The notes beneath the pieces were generated by a model. It did not search any database and was not told the origin of the DNA. It worked only from the letters and a program-made list of their open reading frames with translations. From Synechococcus sp. CS-1331 (GTDB lineage Bacteria; Cyanobacteriota; Cyanobacteriia; PCC-6307; Cyanobiaceae), in contig JAHLYQ010000026.1 in assembly GCA_025127975.1 (NCBI GenBank), positions 1-42,545 on the forward strand: a stretch of DNA of 42,545 nucleotides, in the 5' to 3' direction. A program made the position numbers and the translations under genes. This document shows, piece after piece, positions 26,663 through 35,317 of this stretch (its first letter is position 1; every line of letters starts with the position of its first letter).

Positions 26663-27483
26663 ACCGCATCGGCAACGTGCTGCTGGCCGCCTCCAGTGCC
26701 CTGACCTTCGCCCTGCTCTACGCGCCGGTGGCCGTCACGGTGCTGTTCAGCTTCAACGCCCCGCGCGGCCGCTTCAACCTGCTGTGGCAGGGCTTCACCC
26801 TGGCCAACTGGCGCCATCCCCTGGGCGATCCGGCCCTCACCGAGGCCTTCCTCACCAGTTTGGCCCTGGCCCTGGCGGCTGCCCTGCTGGCGGTGCTGCT
26901 CGGGGGGCTGATGGCCCTCTCCCTTGCCCGGGCGCGGCTGCGCGGCAGGCGGGTAATCGGGCTGCTGGTGGCCCTGCCGCTCACCAATCCGGAGATCGTG
27001 CTGGCCACGGCCCTGCTGAATCTGTTTGTGGGGATCGATCTGCCCCGGGGCCCGCTCACCCTGCTGCTCTCCCACAGCCTGTTCTGCCTCAGCTACGCGG
27101 CCCTCACCCTCAAGGCCCGGCTGGCGGGCTTCGATCCGAGCCTGGAGCAGGCGGCCCAGGATCTCGGCGCGCCGCCGCTTGAGGCCTTTGCCCGCGTCAC
27201 CCTGCCGCTATTGGCGCCGGGGCTGCTGGCGGCCGGGTTGCTCTCCTTTTCCCTGTCCTTCGACGACTTCGTGATCAGCAGCTTCATGGCCGGTGAGACG
27301 GTCACCCTGCCCCTCTATCTGGCCGGTGCTTTCCAGCGGGAGATCTCCCCCCAGGTCCAGGTGCTGACCACCCTGGTGCTGCTGGTCAGCGCGGCGTTGC
27401 TGCTGCTGGCCACGCTCAGCGGTATGCCTACGCTGCGGAAAGCTGTCGACCTGCCGCGCCGTGACCCATTCGGCAGACCTTGA
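26659..27483 (+). CDS. potC: ABC transporter permease, PotC type
   Basis: A 274-residue permease with six membrane spans and the loop LEQAAQDLGAPPLEAFARVT (EAA motif), plus FDDFVISSFMAGETVTLPLY, which is highly characteristic of PotC. It overlaps the potB stop by four bases (ATGA), indicating coupled translation. It completes a full importer with the upstream genes. Confidence 0.92.
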   Translation: MNRIGNVLLAASSALTFALLYAPVAVTVLFSFNAPRGRFNLLWQGFTLANWRHPLGDPALTEAFLTSLALALAAALLAVLLGGLMALSLARARLRGRRVIGLLVALPLTNPEIVLATALLNLFVGIDLPRGPLTLLLSHSLFCLSYAALTLKARLAGFDPSLEQAAQDLGAPPLEAFARVTLPLLAPGLLAAGLLSFSLSFDDFVISSFMAGETVTLPLYLAGAFQREISPQVQVLTTLVLLVSAALLLLATLSGMPTLRKAVDLPRRDPFGRP

Positions 27484-28543
27484 CGCCCCCCCTGCCCGCC
27501 CGGAGGTGGAAAGCCTCCGCGCCTACAGCGCTCCGCTGGAGGGGAGGCGGGGCCTGTTGCGACTCGATTTCAATGAGAACACCGTGGGCCCCAGCCCCCA
27601 CGTGGTGGCGGCGATCCGGGCGATCCCGGCGGATCAGTACGCCATCTATCCCGAATACGACGGCCTGCGGGAGGCGGTGCTGGCGAACCTGGCCCTGCCC
27701 TTGGCGCCCAGCCAGATCGGCCTGTTCAACGGGGTGGATGCGGCGATCCACGCCATCTTTCACGCCTACGGGGGCCGGGGCGACACCCTGCTCACCACCA
27801 GCCCCACCTTCGGCTACTACAGCCCCTGCGCCCAGATGCAGGGCATGGCGATCGAGGCGATTCCCTATCACCTGCCGGATTTCGCCTTCCCACTCGAGGA
27901 GATCCGCGCCGCCCTGGGGCAGGGGCCTCGCCTGCTGCTGATCTGCAACCCCAACAACCCCACGGGCACCCGGCTGGCGCCTGAAAGGATCCTGGAGTTC
28001 GCGGCCACGGCGGCCCAGACCCTGGTGGTGGTGGATGAGCTCTACGAGGCCTTCACCGGCGACAGCGTGCTGCCGGTGGCCGACTTTGCGGCCACCCCCA
28101 ACCTGGTGGTGCTGCGCTCCCTGGCCAAAACTGCCGGTCTGGCGGGTTTGCGCATCGGCTTTGCCATCGGTGCGGCAGCGGTGATCGACCGCATCAGCCG
28201 GGTCGTCGGCCCCTATGACATCAACAGTTTTGCGGTGACAGCTGCTCTGGCGGCTTTGGCAGACCAGCCCTATGTGGATGACTATGTGGCCGAAGTGCGC
28301 CTGGCCCGCGCCTGGCTGGTGCAGCAGCTGCGGGGGGCCGGCGTGCGGCACCACGCCGGCGGCGGTAACTACCTACTGATCTGGCCCGAGCTGCCCCCTG
28401 AGCAGGTGGAGCAGCGGCTGCGGCAGGAGGGCATCCTGGTGCGCTCGATGGCGGACAAGCCGCTAATTGCAGGTTCGCTGCGGGTGAGTATTGGAACCCT
28501 CGAGCAGATGGGGCAGTTCTGGGCGGCCTACCCCGCGATCTAG
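27461..28543 (+). CDS. hisC: histidinol-phosphate aminotransferase-like PLP enzyme
   Basis: A 360-residue fold type I aminotransferase with a GTG start overlapping the potC end by 23 bases. Family features: LRLDFNENTVGPSP at the N-terminus, NGVDAAIHAIFHAYGGRGDT, ICNPNNPTGT, VVVDELYEAFTG, and the PLP lysine in LRSLAKTAGLAGLRIGFAIG. This matches histidinol-phosphate aminotransferases, which act in histidine synthesis, although paralogues accept other substrates. Its position as last gene of the polyamine-type operon is odd for a pure histidine enzyme; context may only reflect compact packing. Confidence 0.85.
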   Translation: MTHSADLDAPPARPEVESLRAYSAPLEGRRGLLRLDFNENTVGPSPHVVAAIRAIPADQYAIYPEYDGLREAVLANLALPLAPSQIGLFNGVDAAIHAIFHAYGGRGDTLLTTSPTFGYYSPCAQMQGMAIEAIPYHLPDFAFPLEEIRAALGQGPRLLLICNPNNPTGTRLAPERILEFAATAAQTLVVVDELYEAFTGDSVLPVADFAATPNLVVLRSLAKTAGLAGLRIGFAIGAAAVIDRISRVVGPYDINSFAVTAALAALADQPYVDDYVAEVRLARAWLVQQLRGAGVRHHAGGGNYLLIWPELPPEQVEQRLRQEGILVRSMADKPLIAGSLRVSIGTLEQMGQFWAAYPAI

Positions 28544-29277
28544 CGCATCACTTCGATCACCATGCCCTCGCCCAGCTTGGCTGGCAGGCTGAGGGTGCGG
28601 CCCGGACGCTTCACCGGGGTGCCGGCCATGGCATCGAGGAAGGGCTGCAGGGAGCCCTGGTCGCAGTCTTTAGGGGTGGTTTTGCCACTGACGTATTGCA
28701 CCGGGATCACCCGGCGGGGCTTCAGCTCACGCACCACCTCGGCCGCCTCTGCTCCGGTGTAGACCTTGGCGCCGCCCCCCACGCCGATGATCAGTACGTC
28801 GGGCCTGCCCAGCATCACCTTGTCGGAGGGGCTGAGCCGGGCCGCCGTGCCGCCCAGGTGGGCAAAGTCAAGGCCCCCCTGGCGCCAGCGCCAGAGGGTG
28901 GCCTGGCCAAAGCGCCTGCCCCCGACACGGTCGTGGGGGCCGGCGATGCCCTCGATCTTCAGGCCACCAACCTTGTAGGAGCCAGGATCCACCAGCATCT
29001 TGCCCTTGGCCACATTCGCGCCCTCATCTAGCAGGCGGCTGCTGGCCAGCACCACGGTGGCACTCACCCTGGGTTCGGCCAGCCCAGCCGCACAGGCCAC
29101 GGCCTTGAAGGGGTTGACCAGCACGCTGGCACCGCCACCACTGATCAGCAGGGCGCTGTGGCCGTAGCTGGTGATGGTCACCCCCGTTGAGGCCAGGGCG
29201 GGGCCAGTGGCCATTAAGGCAGGGCCAATTAAGGCAGTGCTCAGGCTGAGGGCGCCGATGGTGGGCAGCAGACGCAT
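28540..29277 (-). CDS. exported metallo-beta-lactamase-fold protein lacking the metal motif
   Basis: A 245-residue protein with a Sec signal peptide (SLSTALIGPALMATGPALAS, about residues 11-30). The mature part follows the UlaG-like MBL layout: ITSYGHSALLI, VLVNPFK, GPHDRVGGRRFG, LDFAHLGGTAARLSP, DVLIIGVGGG and RRVIPVQYVSGKT. At the place of the HxHxDH metal site, however, it reads TVVLASSRLLDEGANV, without the histidines. Hydrolase activity is therefore doubtful; a binding or scaffold role is possible. It converges with hisC with a four-base overlap. Confidence 0.72.
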   Translation of the reverse strand: MRLLPTIGALSLSTALIGPALMATGPALASTGVTITSYGHSALLISGGGASVLVNPFKAVACAAGLAEPRVSATVVLASSRLLDEGANVAKGKMLVDPGSYKVGGLKIEGIAGPHDRVGGRRFGQATLWRWRQGGLDFAHLGGTAARLSPSDKVMLGRPDVLIIGVGGGAKVYTGAEAAEVVRELKPRRVIPVQYVSGKTTPKDCDQGSLQPFLDAMAGTPVKRPGRTLSLPAKLGEGMVIEVMR

Positions 29278-29301
29278 GGCGGAGCGGCAGTCGCCGTGAC
29301 G

Positions 29302-29919
29302 CTAACCCAGCTGATCTGGGCGAGCTGGCTGGCTGGCCTGGCGCAGGAAGTTGGCCAGCAGCTGGTGGCCCTGCTGGGTGAGCACGCTTTCGGGGTGAAA
29401 CTGCACCCCCTGCAGGTGCGGGAAAGCTCGGTGGCGCAGGCCCATGATCGTGCCGTCATCCAGCCAGGCGGTGATCTCCAGGCAGTCGGGCAGGCTTTCG
29501 CGTTCGGCGATCAGGCTGTGGTATCTGGTCGCGGTGAGGGGGTTGGCCAGGCCCTCAAATACCCCCTGGCCGCTGTGGTGAACTGGCGAGGTTTTGCCGT
29601 GCATCAGCTCCCTGGCCCGCACCACCCTGCCGCCGTACACCTGGGCGATCGACTGGTGACCCAGGCATACCCCCAGGGTCGGCACCGTGGGGCTCAGCTG
29701 ACTCAGCACTTCCAGGCAAACTCCCGATTGATTTGGGTCGCCGGGCCCCGGTGATATCAAGATGGCGGCGGGGGCTAGCTCGCGGATCTGCTCCAGGCTG
29801 AGGGCGTCGTTGCGCTCCACCCGCAGATCGGCGGCGATGGGATGGTCTGGTGCCAGTTCGCCCAAATATTGCACCAGGTTGAAGGTGAAGCTGTCGTAGT
29901 TGTCCAGAACGAGGAGCAT
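29302..29919 (-). CDS. pabA/trpG: anthranilate/aminodeoxychorismate synthase component II (glutamine amidotransferase)
   Basis: A 205-residue class I glutamine amidotransferase. It begins [20 protein letters not shown], has the nucleophile Cys in [17 protein letters not shown] and the His-x-Glu pair in [10 protein letters not shown]. It supplies ammonia to the chorismate-using subunit for tryptophan and, in many bacteria, folate synthesis. Sequence alone does not separate TrpG from PabA. It sits in a minus-strand run of housekeeping genes after dgkA with 26 bases between. Confidence 0.93.
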   Translation of the reverse strand: MLLVLDNYDSFTFNLVQYLGELAPDHPIAADLRVERNDALSLEQIRELAPAAILISPGPGDPNQSGVCLEVLSQLSPTVPTLGVCLGHQSIAQVYGGRVVRARELMHGKTSPVHHSGQGVFEGLANPLTATRYHSLIAERESLPDCLEITAWLDDGTIMGLRHRAFPHLQGVQFHPESVLTQQGHQLLANFLRQASQPARPDQLG

Positions 29920-29945
29920 CAGGCAGGTTCCTTAGGGAAGTTCCT

Positions 29946-30395
29946 TCAGAACCCCAGCCTGGCCACCAGGGGCGGCACCAGCAGCAACATGGCGATCATC
30001 AATGACGAGATGGAGGCCACCAGCACGGCCGCGGCGGCGCAGTCCTTGGCGATCCGGGCCAGGGGGTGGAACTTGCGGCCGATGGCCAGATCCACCACCG
30101 CTTCGGTGGCCGTATTGAGCAGCTCCAGCACCAGCACGGCCGCCACCGTGAGCACCAGCACCGCCAGCTGGGAAGTGGGTAGCTGCAGCCACAGCCCCAG
30201 ACCAAACACCCCAGCTCCGGTGATCACGTGGATGCGGAAGTTGCGTTGGCTGGTAAATCCGTAGACCAGGCCCTGGGCCGCATAGCGAAAGCTGGCCGGC
30301 AGGTCTCCAGCCACCTTCCAGGCGCTGGCGCGAAGGCGCCGGTCAGGACGCTCGGCCATGGGGTCTTGGCGCGGTAGGGGGAGCAGGTTGGTCAT
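29946..30395 (-). CDS. dgkA: diacylglycerol/undecaprenol kinase family protein
   Basis: A 149-residue membrane protein of the DgkA family. The catalytic signature is LVLELLNTATEAVVDLAIGR, preceded by the SQRNFRIHVITGAG surface helix and followed by two membrane spans with KDCAAAAVLVASISSLMIAM. It phosphorylates lipid alcohols at the cytoplasmic membrane face. Its ATG overlaps the ybeY stop by four bases; the ybeY-dgkA pairing is widespread in bacteria. Confidence 0.92.
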   Translation of the reverse strand: MTNLLPLPRQDPMAERPDRRLRASAWKVAGDLPASFRYAAQGLVYGFTSQRNFRIHVITGAGVFGLGLWLQLPTSQLAVLVLTVAAVLVLELLNTATEAVVDLAIGRKFHPLARIAKDCAAAAVLVASISSLMIAMLLLVPPLVARLGF

Positions 30396-30910
30396 GGTTC
30401 CGGCCGCACCTTAACGAGCTCCTCCTGGCGCGCCAGCATGGCCGCCAATTTGGCCTCATCGGGGTGGTCCCAGCCCAGGAGGTGCAGCAGGCCATGGCTG
30501 GCCAGAAACAGCAGTTCCTCTTCCAGGTTGTGGCCGTGCTGGGCCGCCTGACGGGCGGCGGTTTCAACCGAGATCACGATGTCGCCCAGCTCCAGGGGGC
30601 CAGGTATGGCCAGGGGAGGCAGGTTGTCGAGGCCCGCTTCCTGGGCGGCAAAGGCCAGCACATCGGTGGGCCCTTGCTGCTGGCGCCAATCGTTGTTGAG
30701 GGCTGCGATCTCCCCATCGCCCACCAGGCTCAGGCCCAGGCTGTAGGCGGGGGCGCAGAGCTCGGGCGGCAGTTCGGCGGCCAGCTGGACCAGCCAGCTC
30801 TCGATGTGTCCTGCCCAGCCTTCGGCGTGCCTCGTCCAGGTCGCGGTATCAGCCAGCAGCCCCACCTCCAGATCCGGATCGGCGGAGTAGGCCAGGTCCA
30901 GATCCAGCAC
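30392..30910 (-). CDS. ybeY: endoribonuclease YbeY (rRNA maturation factor)
   Basis: A 172-residue YbeY with the zinc site SHGLLHLLGWDHPDE near the C-terminus and the preceding LGDIVISVETAARQA strand. It has a GTG start. YbeY acts in 16S rRNA 3' end processing and ribosome quality control. It lies between DUF3285 and dgkA with almost no spacing, inside the prfB operon. Confidence 0.95.
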   Translation of the reverse strand: MLDLDLAYSADPDLEVGLLADTATWTRHAEGWAGHIESWLVQLAAELPPELCAPAYSLGLSLVGDGEIAALNNDWRQQQGPTDVLAFAAQEAGLDNLPPLAIPGPLELGDIVISVETAARQAAQHGHNLEEELLFLASHGLLHLLGWDHPDEAKLAAMLARQEELVKVRPEP

Positions 30911-30913
30911 AGC

Positions 30914-31072
30914 TCAGCCCCCGGGCAGCTGGGGGCGGCCCAACCAGGCAATCAGCACCAGGAACCCGGAGAGCCCCAGGGCCGTGAGGCCGAAGTGGAA
31001 CAGGCTCTGGCGGCCCTTGCGCACCATGTTGCGCATCGCCAGCTTGATGAAACTGGGGTTTTCGTCAGCCAT
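30914..31072 (-). CDS. DUF3285 small membrane protein
   Basis: A 52-residue protein from the ATG at 31072 ([20 protein letters not shown]), with a single membrane span ([20 protein letters not shown]) and a short tail. The pattern [16 protein letters not shown] is diagnostic of cyanobacterial DUF3285. The start overlaps the prfB stop by eight bases; an upstream in-frame start at 31096 is possible. Function unknown; conserved between prfB and ybeY. Confidence 0.85.
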   Translation of the reverse strand: MADENPSFIKLAMRNMVRKGRQSLFHFGLTALGLSGFLVLIAWLGRPQLPGG

Positions 31073-32220
31073 CGCTGCCCGCTCCGACTTCGACACCCGC
31101 GTGCAGCAGGCTCTGGATGAAGGGGTCCAGGTCGCCGTCCATCACGCCCTGCACGTCGGTGGTTTCCTGCTGGGTGCGCAGATCCTTCACCATCTGGTAG
31201 GGATGAAACACGTAATTGCGGATCTGGTTGCCCCAGGCAGCCTCCACGATATCGCCGCGGATGTCTGCAATCTCGGAAGCCCGCTGTTCCTGGGCAATCA
31301 CCAACAGCTTGGCCATCAGCAGGGCCATGGCCTTTTCTTTGTTTTGCAGCTGGGAGCGCTCCTGGGTGCAGCGCACGGCCAGGCCCGTTGGAATGTGCAG
31401 GATGCGCACGGCCGTCTCCACCTTGTTGACGTTCTGGCCGCCGGCGCCGCCGGAGCGGCTGGTGGTGATCTCCAGGTCTTTGTCGGGGATGTCGAGCTTC
31501 ACTTCCGCCTCGATGTTGGGCATCACCTCCACACCGGCAAAACTCGTCTGGCGCTTGTCGTTGGCATTAAAAGGGCTGATCCGCACCAGCCGGTGGGTGC
31601 CCTTCTCGTTGCGCAGGTAGCCGTAGGCGTAGCGGCCCTCAATCTCGATCGTGCAGCTCTTGATGCCCGCCTCTTCCCCTTCACTGAGCTCGTCCACACT
31701 CACCTTCATGCCGTGGTCTTCTGCCCAGCGGGTGTACATGCGCATCAGCATCAGGGCCCAGTCCTGGGCGTCGGTGCCGCCGGCGCCGGCGTTGATGCTG
31801 ATCACGGCGCCCTCCTTGTCGTAGGGACCAGAAAGCAAGCGCTCCAGCTCCCAGCGATCCAGATCGGCCCGTAGCTTCTGCAGGGCCTGGTTCGATTCGG
31901 CCAGCAGCTCCCTATCGGGCTCGAGGCCGTAGAGCTCGAGGGTGGCTTCACCATCGACCACCGCCGCCCGCCAGGCGGCCAGCTGCTCGAGCTGGGCCCT
32001 CACTTCATCGAGCTGGCGCATCTTGGCCTGGGCTGCTTTTTGGTCGTCCCAGAAGTCGCTCTGGGAGGCCAGCTGCTCCAGGTCTTGTTGCCGGGCTTTC
32101 AGGGCCGGTACGTCAAAGACAGTCCTGGGCATGGCCCAGGCGGTCGGTGAGCTCGGAGAGGTCGCGCTTGAAGTCGGTGAGGTCGAGCAGCGGAGTGGCG
32201 GGGGTGCTGGCGGCGGTCAC
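31065..32220 (-). CDS. prfB: peptide chain release factor 2 with programmed +1 frameshift
   Basis: Frame 0 probably starts at the GTG at 32220 ([20 protein letters not shown]), with AAGG upstream, and reads 35 codons to CTT, followed by an in-frame TGA at 32115-32113. The sequence CTT TGA C is the classical RF2 slip site; moving +1 continues as [15 protein letters not shown] to the stop at 31065, for about 384 residues. An AGGA just before the site may act as the stimulatory Shine-Dalgarno. In the fused protein the stop-recognition tripeptide SPF is at about 215-217 and GGQ at about 260-262. The factor releases peptides at UGA and UAA; low RF2 raises frameshifting and its own synthesis. A start at 32132 (MPRTVF) is an artefact of frame. 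Confidence 0.93.
32112..32121 (-). promoter_or_regulatory. prfB: RF2 +1 programmed frameshift site (CTT TGA C)
   Basis: On the minus strand the codons TGT CTT TGA C appear at the junction of two frames that each match RF2. This is the conserved autoregulatory slip site of prfB. Confidence 0.93.
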
Positions 32221-32316
32221 GGCGATGGCCTTCTGATGGCCTGACCGTATCAGTGGCGCCCGTCCAATCGCTCCAGGGAGCCTGGCCCAGGTGGATACGC
32301 CCCCACGGTTGAGCAT

Positions 32317-32358
32317 GGCAGCCAGCCAAAGCAGGACGTGGGTATCCAGCAGGATCAC
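32317..32358 (-). pseudogene. vapC: 5' remnant of a VapC-like PIN-domain toxin
   Basis: A GTG overlapping the antitoxin stop (GTGA) opens a frame reading VILLDTHVLLWLAA, the first strand and catalytic Asp of PIN toxins. After these 14 residues the sequence becomes unrelated (MLNRGGVSTWARLPG) and runs on in frame into the start of prfB. The rest of the toxin is gone. Confidence 0.7.
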
Positions 32359-32546
32359 TGCAGGACATCCCAGGGTTCGTCCAGGGGCGCCACGACGTCG
32401 CCGTCGAGGCGGGTGGCGAGGTGCAGCCCAAAAGGACTGGCGCGGCGAGTACCGCGGCACGGGTGAAGCTCCGCAACGGGCTGGCCGTTTTTGGTGATGA
32501 CCAGGGCTTCGCCGCTGCGGGCGACATCGCGGGCGACATCGTTCAT
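32355..32546 (-). CDS. Phd/YefM-type antitoxin, N-terminally short, orphaned
   Basis: The 63-residue product contains the Phd/YefM core SGEALVITKNGQPVAEL and a C-terminal toxin-binding tail with GDVVAPLDEPWDVLQ. The usual first ~12 residues before VARDVARSG are missing; an in-frame TGA lies four codons upstream of the ATG. DNA binding may be affected. Its partner toxin is reduced to a 14-residue stub. Whether it is still expressed is unclear; its promoter could contribute to prfB transcription. Confidence 0.65.
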   Translation of the reverse strand: MNDVARDVARSGEALVITKNGQPVAELHPCRGTRRASPFGLHLATRLDGDVVAPLDEPWDVLQ

Positions 32547-32616
32547 CAGGCCATGGTCTCAGAGGAGCTACGTCGGCGGCCACTTCTAGGATCAGTTCAT
32601 CTGTGCAAAGGCCCCG

Positions 32617-32877
32617 ATGGCCGCCACCGTTGAGATGTACACCTGGCGGTTCTGCCCCTTCTGCATCCGTGCCAAGGCCCTGCTCGACCGCAAGGGCGTC
32701 GCCTACAGCGAATATGTGATCGACGGCGATGAGGCTGCCCGCTCGGCCATGGCCGCCAAGAGCGGTGGGCGACGCAGTGTGCCCCAGACCTTCATCAACG
32801 GCCAGCACGTGGGTGGCTGCGACGATCTGCATGCCCTCGAGCGCTCCGGCCAGCTCGATGCCCTGCTGGCGAGCTGA
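32617..32877 (+). CDS. grxC: glutaredoxin 3
   Basis: An 86-residue glutaredoxin with dithiol active site CPFC in YTWRFCPFCIRAKALL, the cis-Pro in SVPQTFINGQ and the GSH-binding VGGCDDLHAL. It reduces protein and mixed disulfides with glutathione in the cytoplasm. gshB follows after three bases, an operon conserved in cyanobacteria that links use and synthesis of glutathione. Confidence 0.96.
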   Translation: MAATVEMYTWRFCPFCIRAKALLDRKGVAYSEYVIDGDEAARSAMAAKSGGRRSVPQTFINGQHVGGCDDLHALERSGQLDALLAS

Positions 32878-32880
32878 GCG

Positions 32881-33828
32881 GTGGCCTCCCAGCTGTTCGT
32901 GATCGATCCGATTGCCCGGCTCAACCCGGCCAAGGATTCCAGCGTGGCCCTGATCCAGGCGGCCCAGCGGGCCGGTGAGCAGGTGTGGGTCTGCACCATG
33001 GCCGATCTTGCCGCTGCCGATGGGCCCGGGGGCCATGGCGCCTGGGCGGTGGCCCAGCCACTGGAGCCCCAGCCCGATGGCGCGGCCAGTTGGTATGGCC
33101 TGGGCGATTCCCAGCGGCTGCCGCTTACGGCCTTCCCCCATGTGTGGATGCGTAAGGACCCACCGGTGGATGAGGCCTACCTCTATGCCACCCACCTGCT
33201 GGATTTGGCGGAGCGCCAGGGGGTGCGAGTGCTGAATCGCCCCGCGGCCCTGAGGGCCTGGAACGAAAAGCTGAGCTCCCTGCGCTGGAGCCACCTGATG
33301 GCGCCGACCCTGGTGGCCAGCCGGGTGGACGCCCTGGCGGCATTCACGGCCGAGCATCGGGAGGTGGTGCTCAAGCCCCTGGGGGGGCGGGCCGGCCAGG
33401 GGGTGGTGTTTGCCGCCGCGGCCACGCCGGGCCTGCGGGCCCTGCTGGAGTTGGTGACGGGCCAGGAGCGGCTGCCGGTGATGGTGCAGGCCTTCCTGCC
33501 CGGGGTGAGCGCCGGCGACAAGCGGATTCTGCTGGTGGATGGGGAGCCGCTCGGGGCGGTGAATCGCAAGCCCACCGGCGGCGAGTTCCGCAGCAATCTG
33601 GCCCTGGGCGGGGCCCCTGAGGCCACCGAGCTCAGCGCCGCCGAGCGGGCCATCTGCGCCGAGCTGGCGCCCGCGCTCCAGGCAGAAGGCCTGTTTTTCG
33701 TTGGCATCGATGTGATCGACGGCCGGCTCAGCGAGATCAACGTCACTAGCCCCACCGGCGTGCGCGAGGTGGAGCGGTTGGGGGGGATCCCGCTGGCGGA
33801 TCAGACGATCGAGCGGCTGCTGGCCTGA
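32881..33828 (+). CDS. gshB: glutathione synthetase
   Basis: A 315-residue ATP-grasp ligase with a GTG start. Features include [51 protein letters not shown] and the C-terminal [20 protein letters not shown] with the metal-binding Glu/Asn. It joins gamma-glutamylcysteine and glycine. The 3' end overlaps the convergent menF gene by 28 bases. Confidence 0.96.
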   Translation: MASQLFVIDPIARLNPAKDSSVALIQAAQRAGEQVWVCTMADLAAADGPGGHGAWAVAQPLEPQPDGAASWYGLGDSQRLPLTAFPHVWMRKDPPVDEAYLYATHLLDLAERQGVRVLNRPAALRAWNEKLSSLRWSHLMAPTLVASRVDALAAFTAEHREVVLKPLGGRAGQGVVFAAAATPGLRALLELVTGQERLPVMVQAFLPGVSAGDKRILLVDGEPLGAVNRKPTGGEFRSNLALGGAPEATELSAAERAICAELAPALQAEGLFFVGIDVIDGRLSEINVTSPTGVREVERLGGIPLADQTIERLLA

Positions 33829-35243
33829 GCGGGCAGATCCAGCTGTTGCTGGAGAACGCCGAGCTTGAGGGCCACCTCCGCCAGCTCCCGCTCCACCGTG
33901 GAGCCGCGCACCAGCCCCGCGCCGGCGGTGAGCTCGAGGCGATCCCCCCGCAAGGTGCCGCTGCGGATTGCTACCCGCAGGTCGGCGTCACCGGCGCTGT
34001 CGATCCAGCCGATCGGGGCGGCGTAGTGGCCCCGTTCAAAGGGTTCGAGGCTGCGCAGCCAGGCCATCGCCTCGCGCCTGGGCAGGCCCGCCACGGCGGG
34101 GGTGGGATGGAGGGCTGCGGCAATGGTGAGGGGCTGGTGCTGGGCCAGGGCTGCCGTGATCGGCGTATGCAGGTGCACCAGTTGGCCATGGCGCGCCAGG
34201 CGGGGGTGGCGGGGCCGGCGGGGGGTGAGGCCAGCTCGGGCCAGTACGGCGGTGATGGTGTCCACCACCAGCTCGTGTTCGTGGCGGTCCTTGCTGGAGT
34301 GCAGCAGGGCCGCCGCCTGATCCCCCGCCGGGGCGGTGCCGGCCAGGGCATCACTGCGCAGCTGGCCCTGGCGCACGGTGAGCAACCGCTCCGGGGAGGC
34401 GCCGATCAGGGCCGAGCCGGGCCCCTGTTGCCACAGAAAGCGGCAGCTGCCGCCCTGGTGCCGTCGCAGCGGGGCAAGCAGGGCCAGGGGGTCCGGGGCG
34501 GTGTCGAGCTGGAGCTCCTGGCGCACCGCCAGCACCACCTTTTTCAATTCGCCCGCCTCCACCTTGCTCAGGGCCTCGGCCACGGCGAAGCGATAGCTGC
34601 CTTGCCAGGGGGCGCTCCAGCGCAGGCCGATCCCGCCCAGCTCGCTCCAGCCTGGTTCCTCCGCCTGCTCCACCAGTTGCTCCAGCCGGCGTGCCCGCTC
34701 CCAGAGTTCCTCTGCCAGCTGCCGCGGCGTCACCCCGCCGCCAATCGGCCGTTGCAGCCGCAGCCAGCAGTGCTGCCCCTGGCGGCTGAGTTGCCAGCGC
34801 GGCAGCACCGCCTGCACCCCGGGCACCGACCCCGGTTCGCTCCGCAGGGGCGCATCGAAGAAGGCAAAGGCCAGCAGCACCCTGGGCCGGGCCAGGGGTG
34901 GGCCGGCGTTGGTTGCGGCCAGACGGCTGAGGCTGGCGCTGGCGAAGCGCTGGGCCAGCTCGAAGCGGCGCGGGCCACTCAGCTCCAGGCTGTTGGTGCG
35001 GCCGGCGGCGGCAATGCAGAGCCCCGGAGCCCCATCCCAGAGGAAACGGAAGCCATCCCCGCCGCTGGGCTCCAGGTGAGGCAGCAGCAATAGGGGGTCG
35101 CCGCCGGCCAGCGGCAGGGCCAGGCTGAGAACGCCGTCCTCCTCCAGCTGACGGGCCTGCCCATTGGCGGCGGTCAGCAGATCCGTGAACGAATTCCCAG
35201 ACGAACCGCCTGGGGAATCGGTGAAGGAATGGGAGGCCTGCAC
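33801..35243 (-). CDS. menF: isochorismate synthase
   Basis: A chorismate-binding enzyme of about 480 residues. C-terminal motifs: [55 protein letters not shown] and [10 protein letters not shown], then [20 protein letters not shown]. It commits chorismate to phylloquinone synthesis. The open frame extends to a TTG at 35342, overlapping divergent menA; the GTG at 35243 or TTG at 35279 are more likely starts, none with a strong ribosome site. The neighbours menA, menC and menE confirm the pathway. Confidence 0.9.
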   Translation of the reverse strand: MQASHSFTDSPGGSSGNSFTDLLTAANGQARQLEEDGVLSLALPLAGGDPLLLLPHLEPSGGDGFRFLWDGAPGLCIAAAGRTNSLELSGPRRFELAQRFASASLSRLAATNAGPPLARPRVLLAFAFFDAPLRSEPGSVPGVQAVLPRWQLSRQGQHCWLRLQRPIGGGVTPRQLAEELWERARRLEQLVEQAEEPGWSELGGIGLRWSAPWQGSYRFAVAEALSKVEAGELKKVVLAVRQELQLDTAPDPLALLAPLRRHQGGSCRFLWQQGPGSALIGASPERLLTVRQGQLRSDALAGTAPAGDQAAALLHSSKDRHEHELVVDTITAVLARAGLTPRRPRHPRLARHGQLVHLHTPITAALAQHQPLTIAAALHPTPAVAGLPRREAMAWLRSLEPFERGHYAAPIGWIDSAGDADLRVAIRSGTLRGDRLELTAGAGLVRGSTVERELAEVALKLGVLQQQLDLPAQASSRSIV

Positions 35244-35317
35244 CAGAAGGGGCCGGGGCCGCGACAGAGAGCTGCTCAAATGTATGGGCCCTGCAGCGGC
35301 TCCCGCCTGCGGCCCCC

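Noticed and set aside
32115..32132. prfB starting at MPRTVF
   Set aside because: The RF2 N-terminal sequence continues upstream in the other frame through the CTT TGA C slip site.
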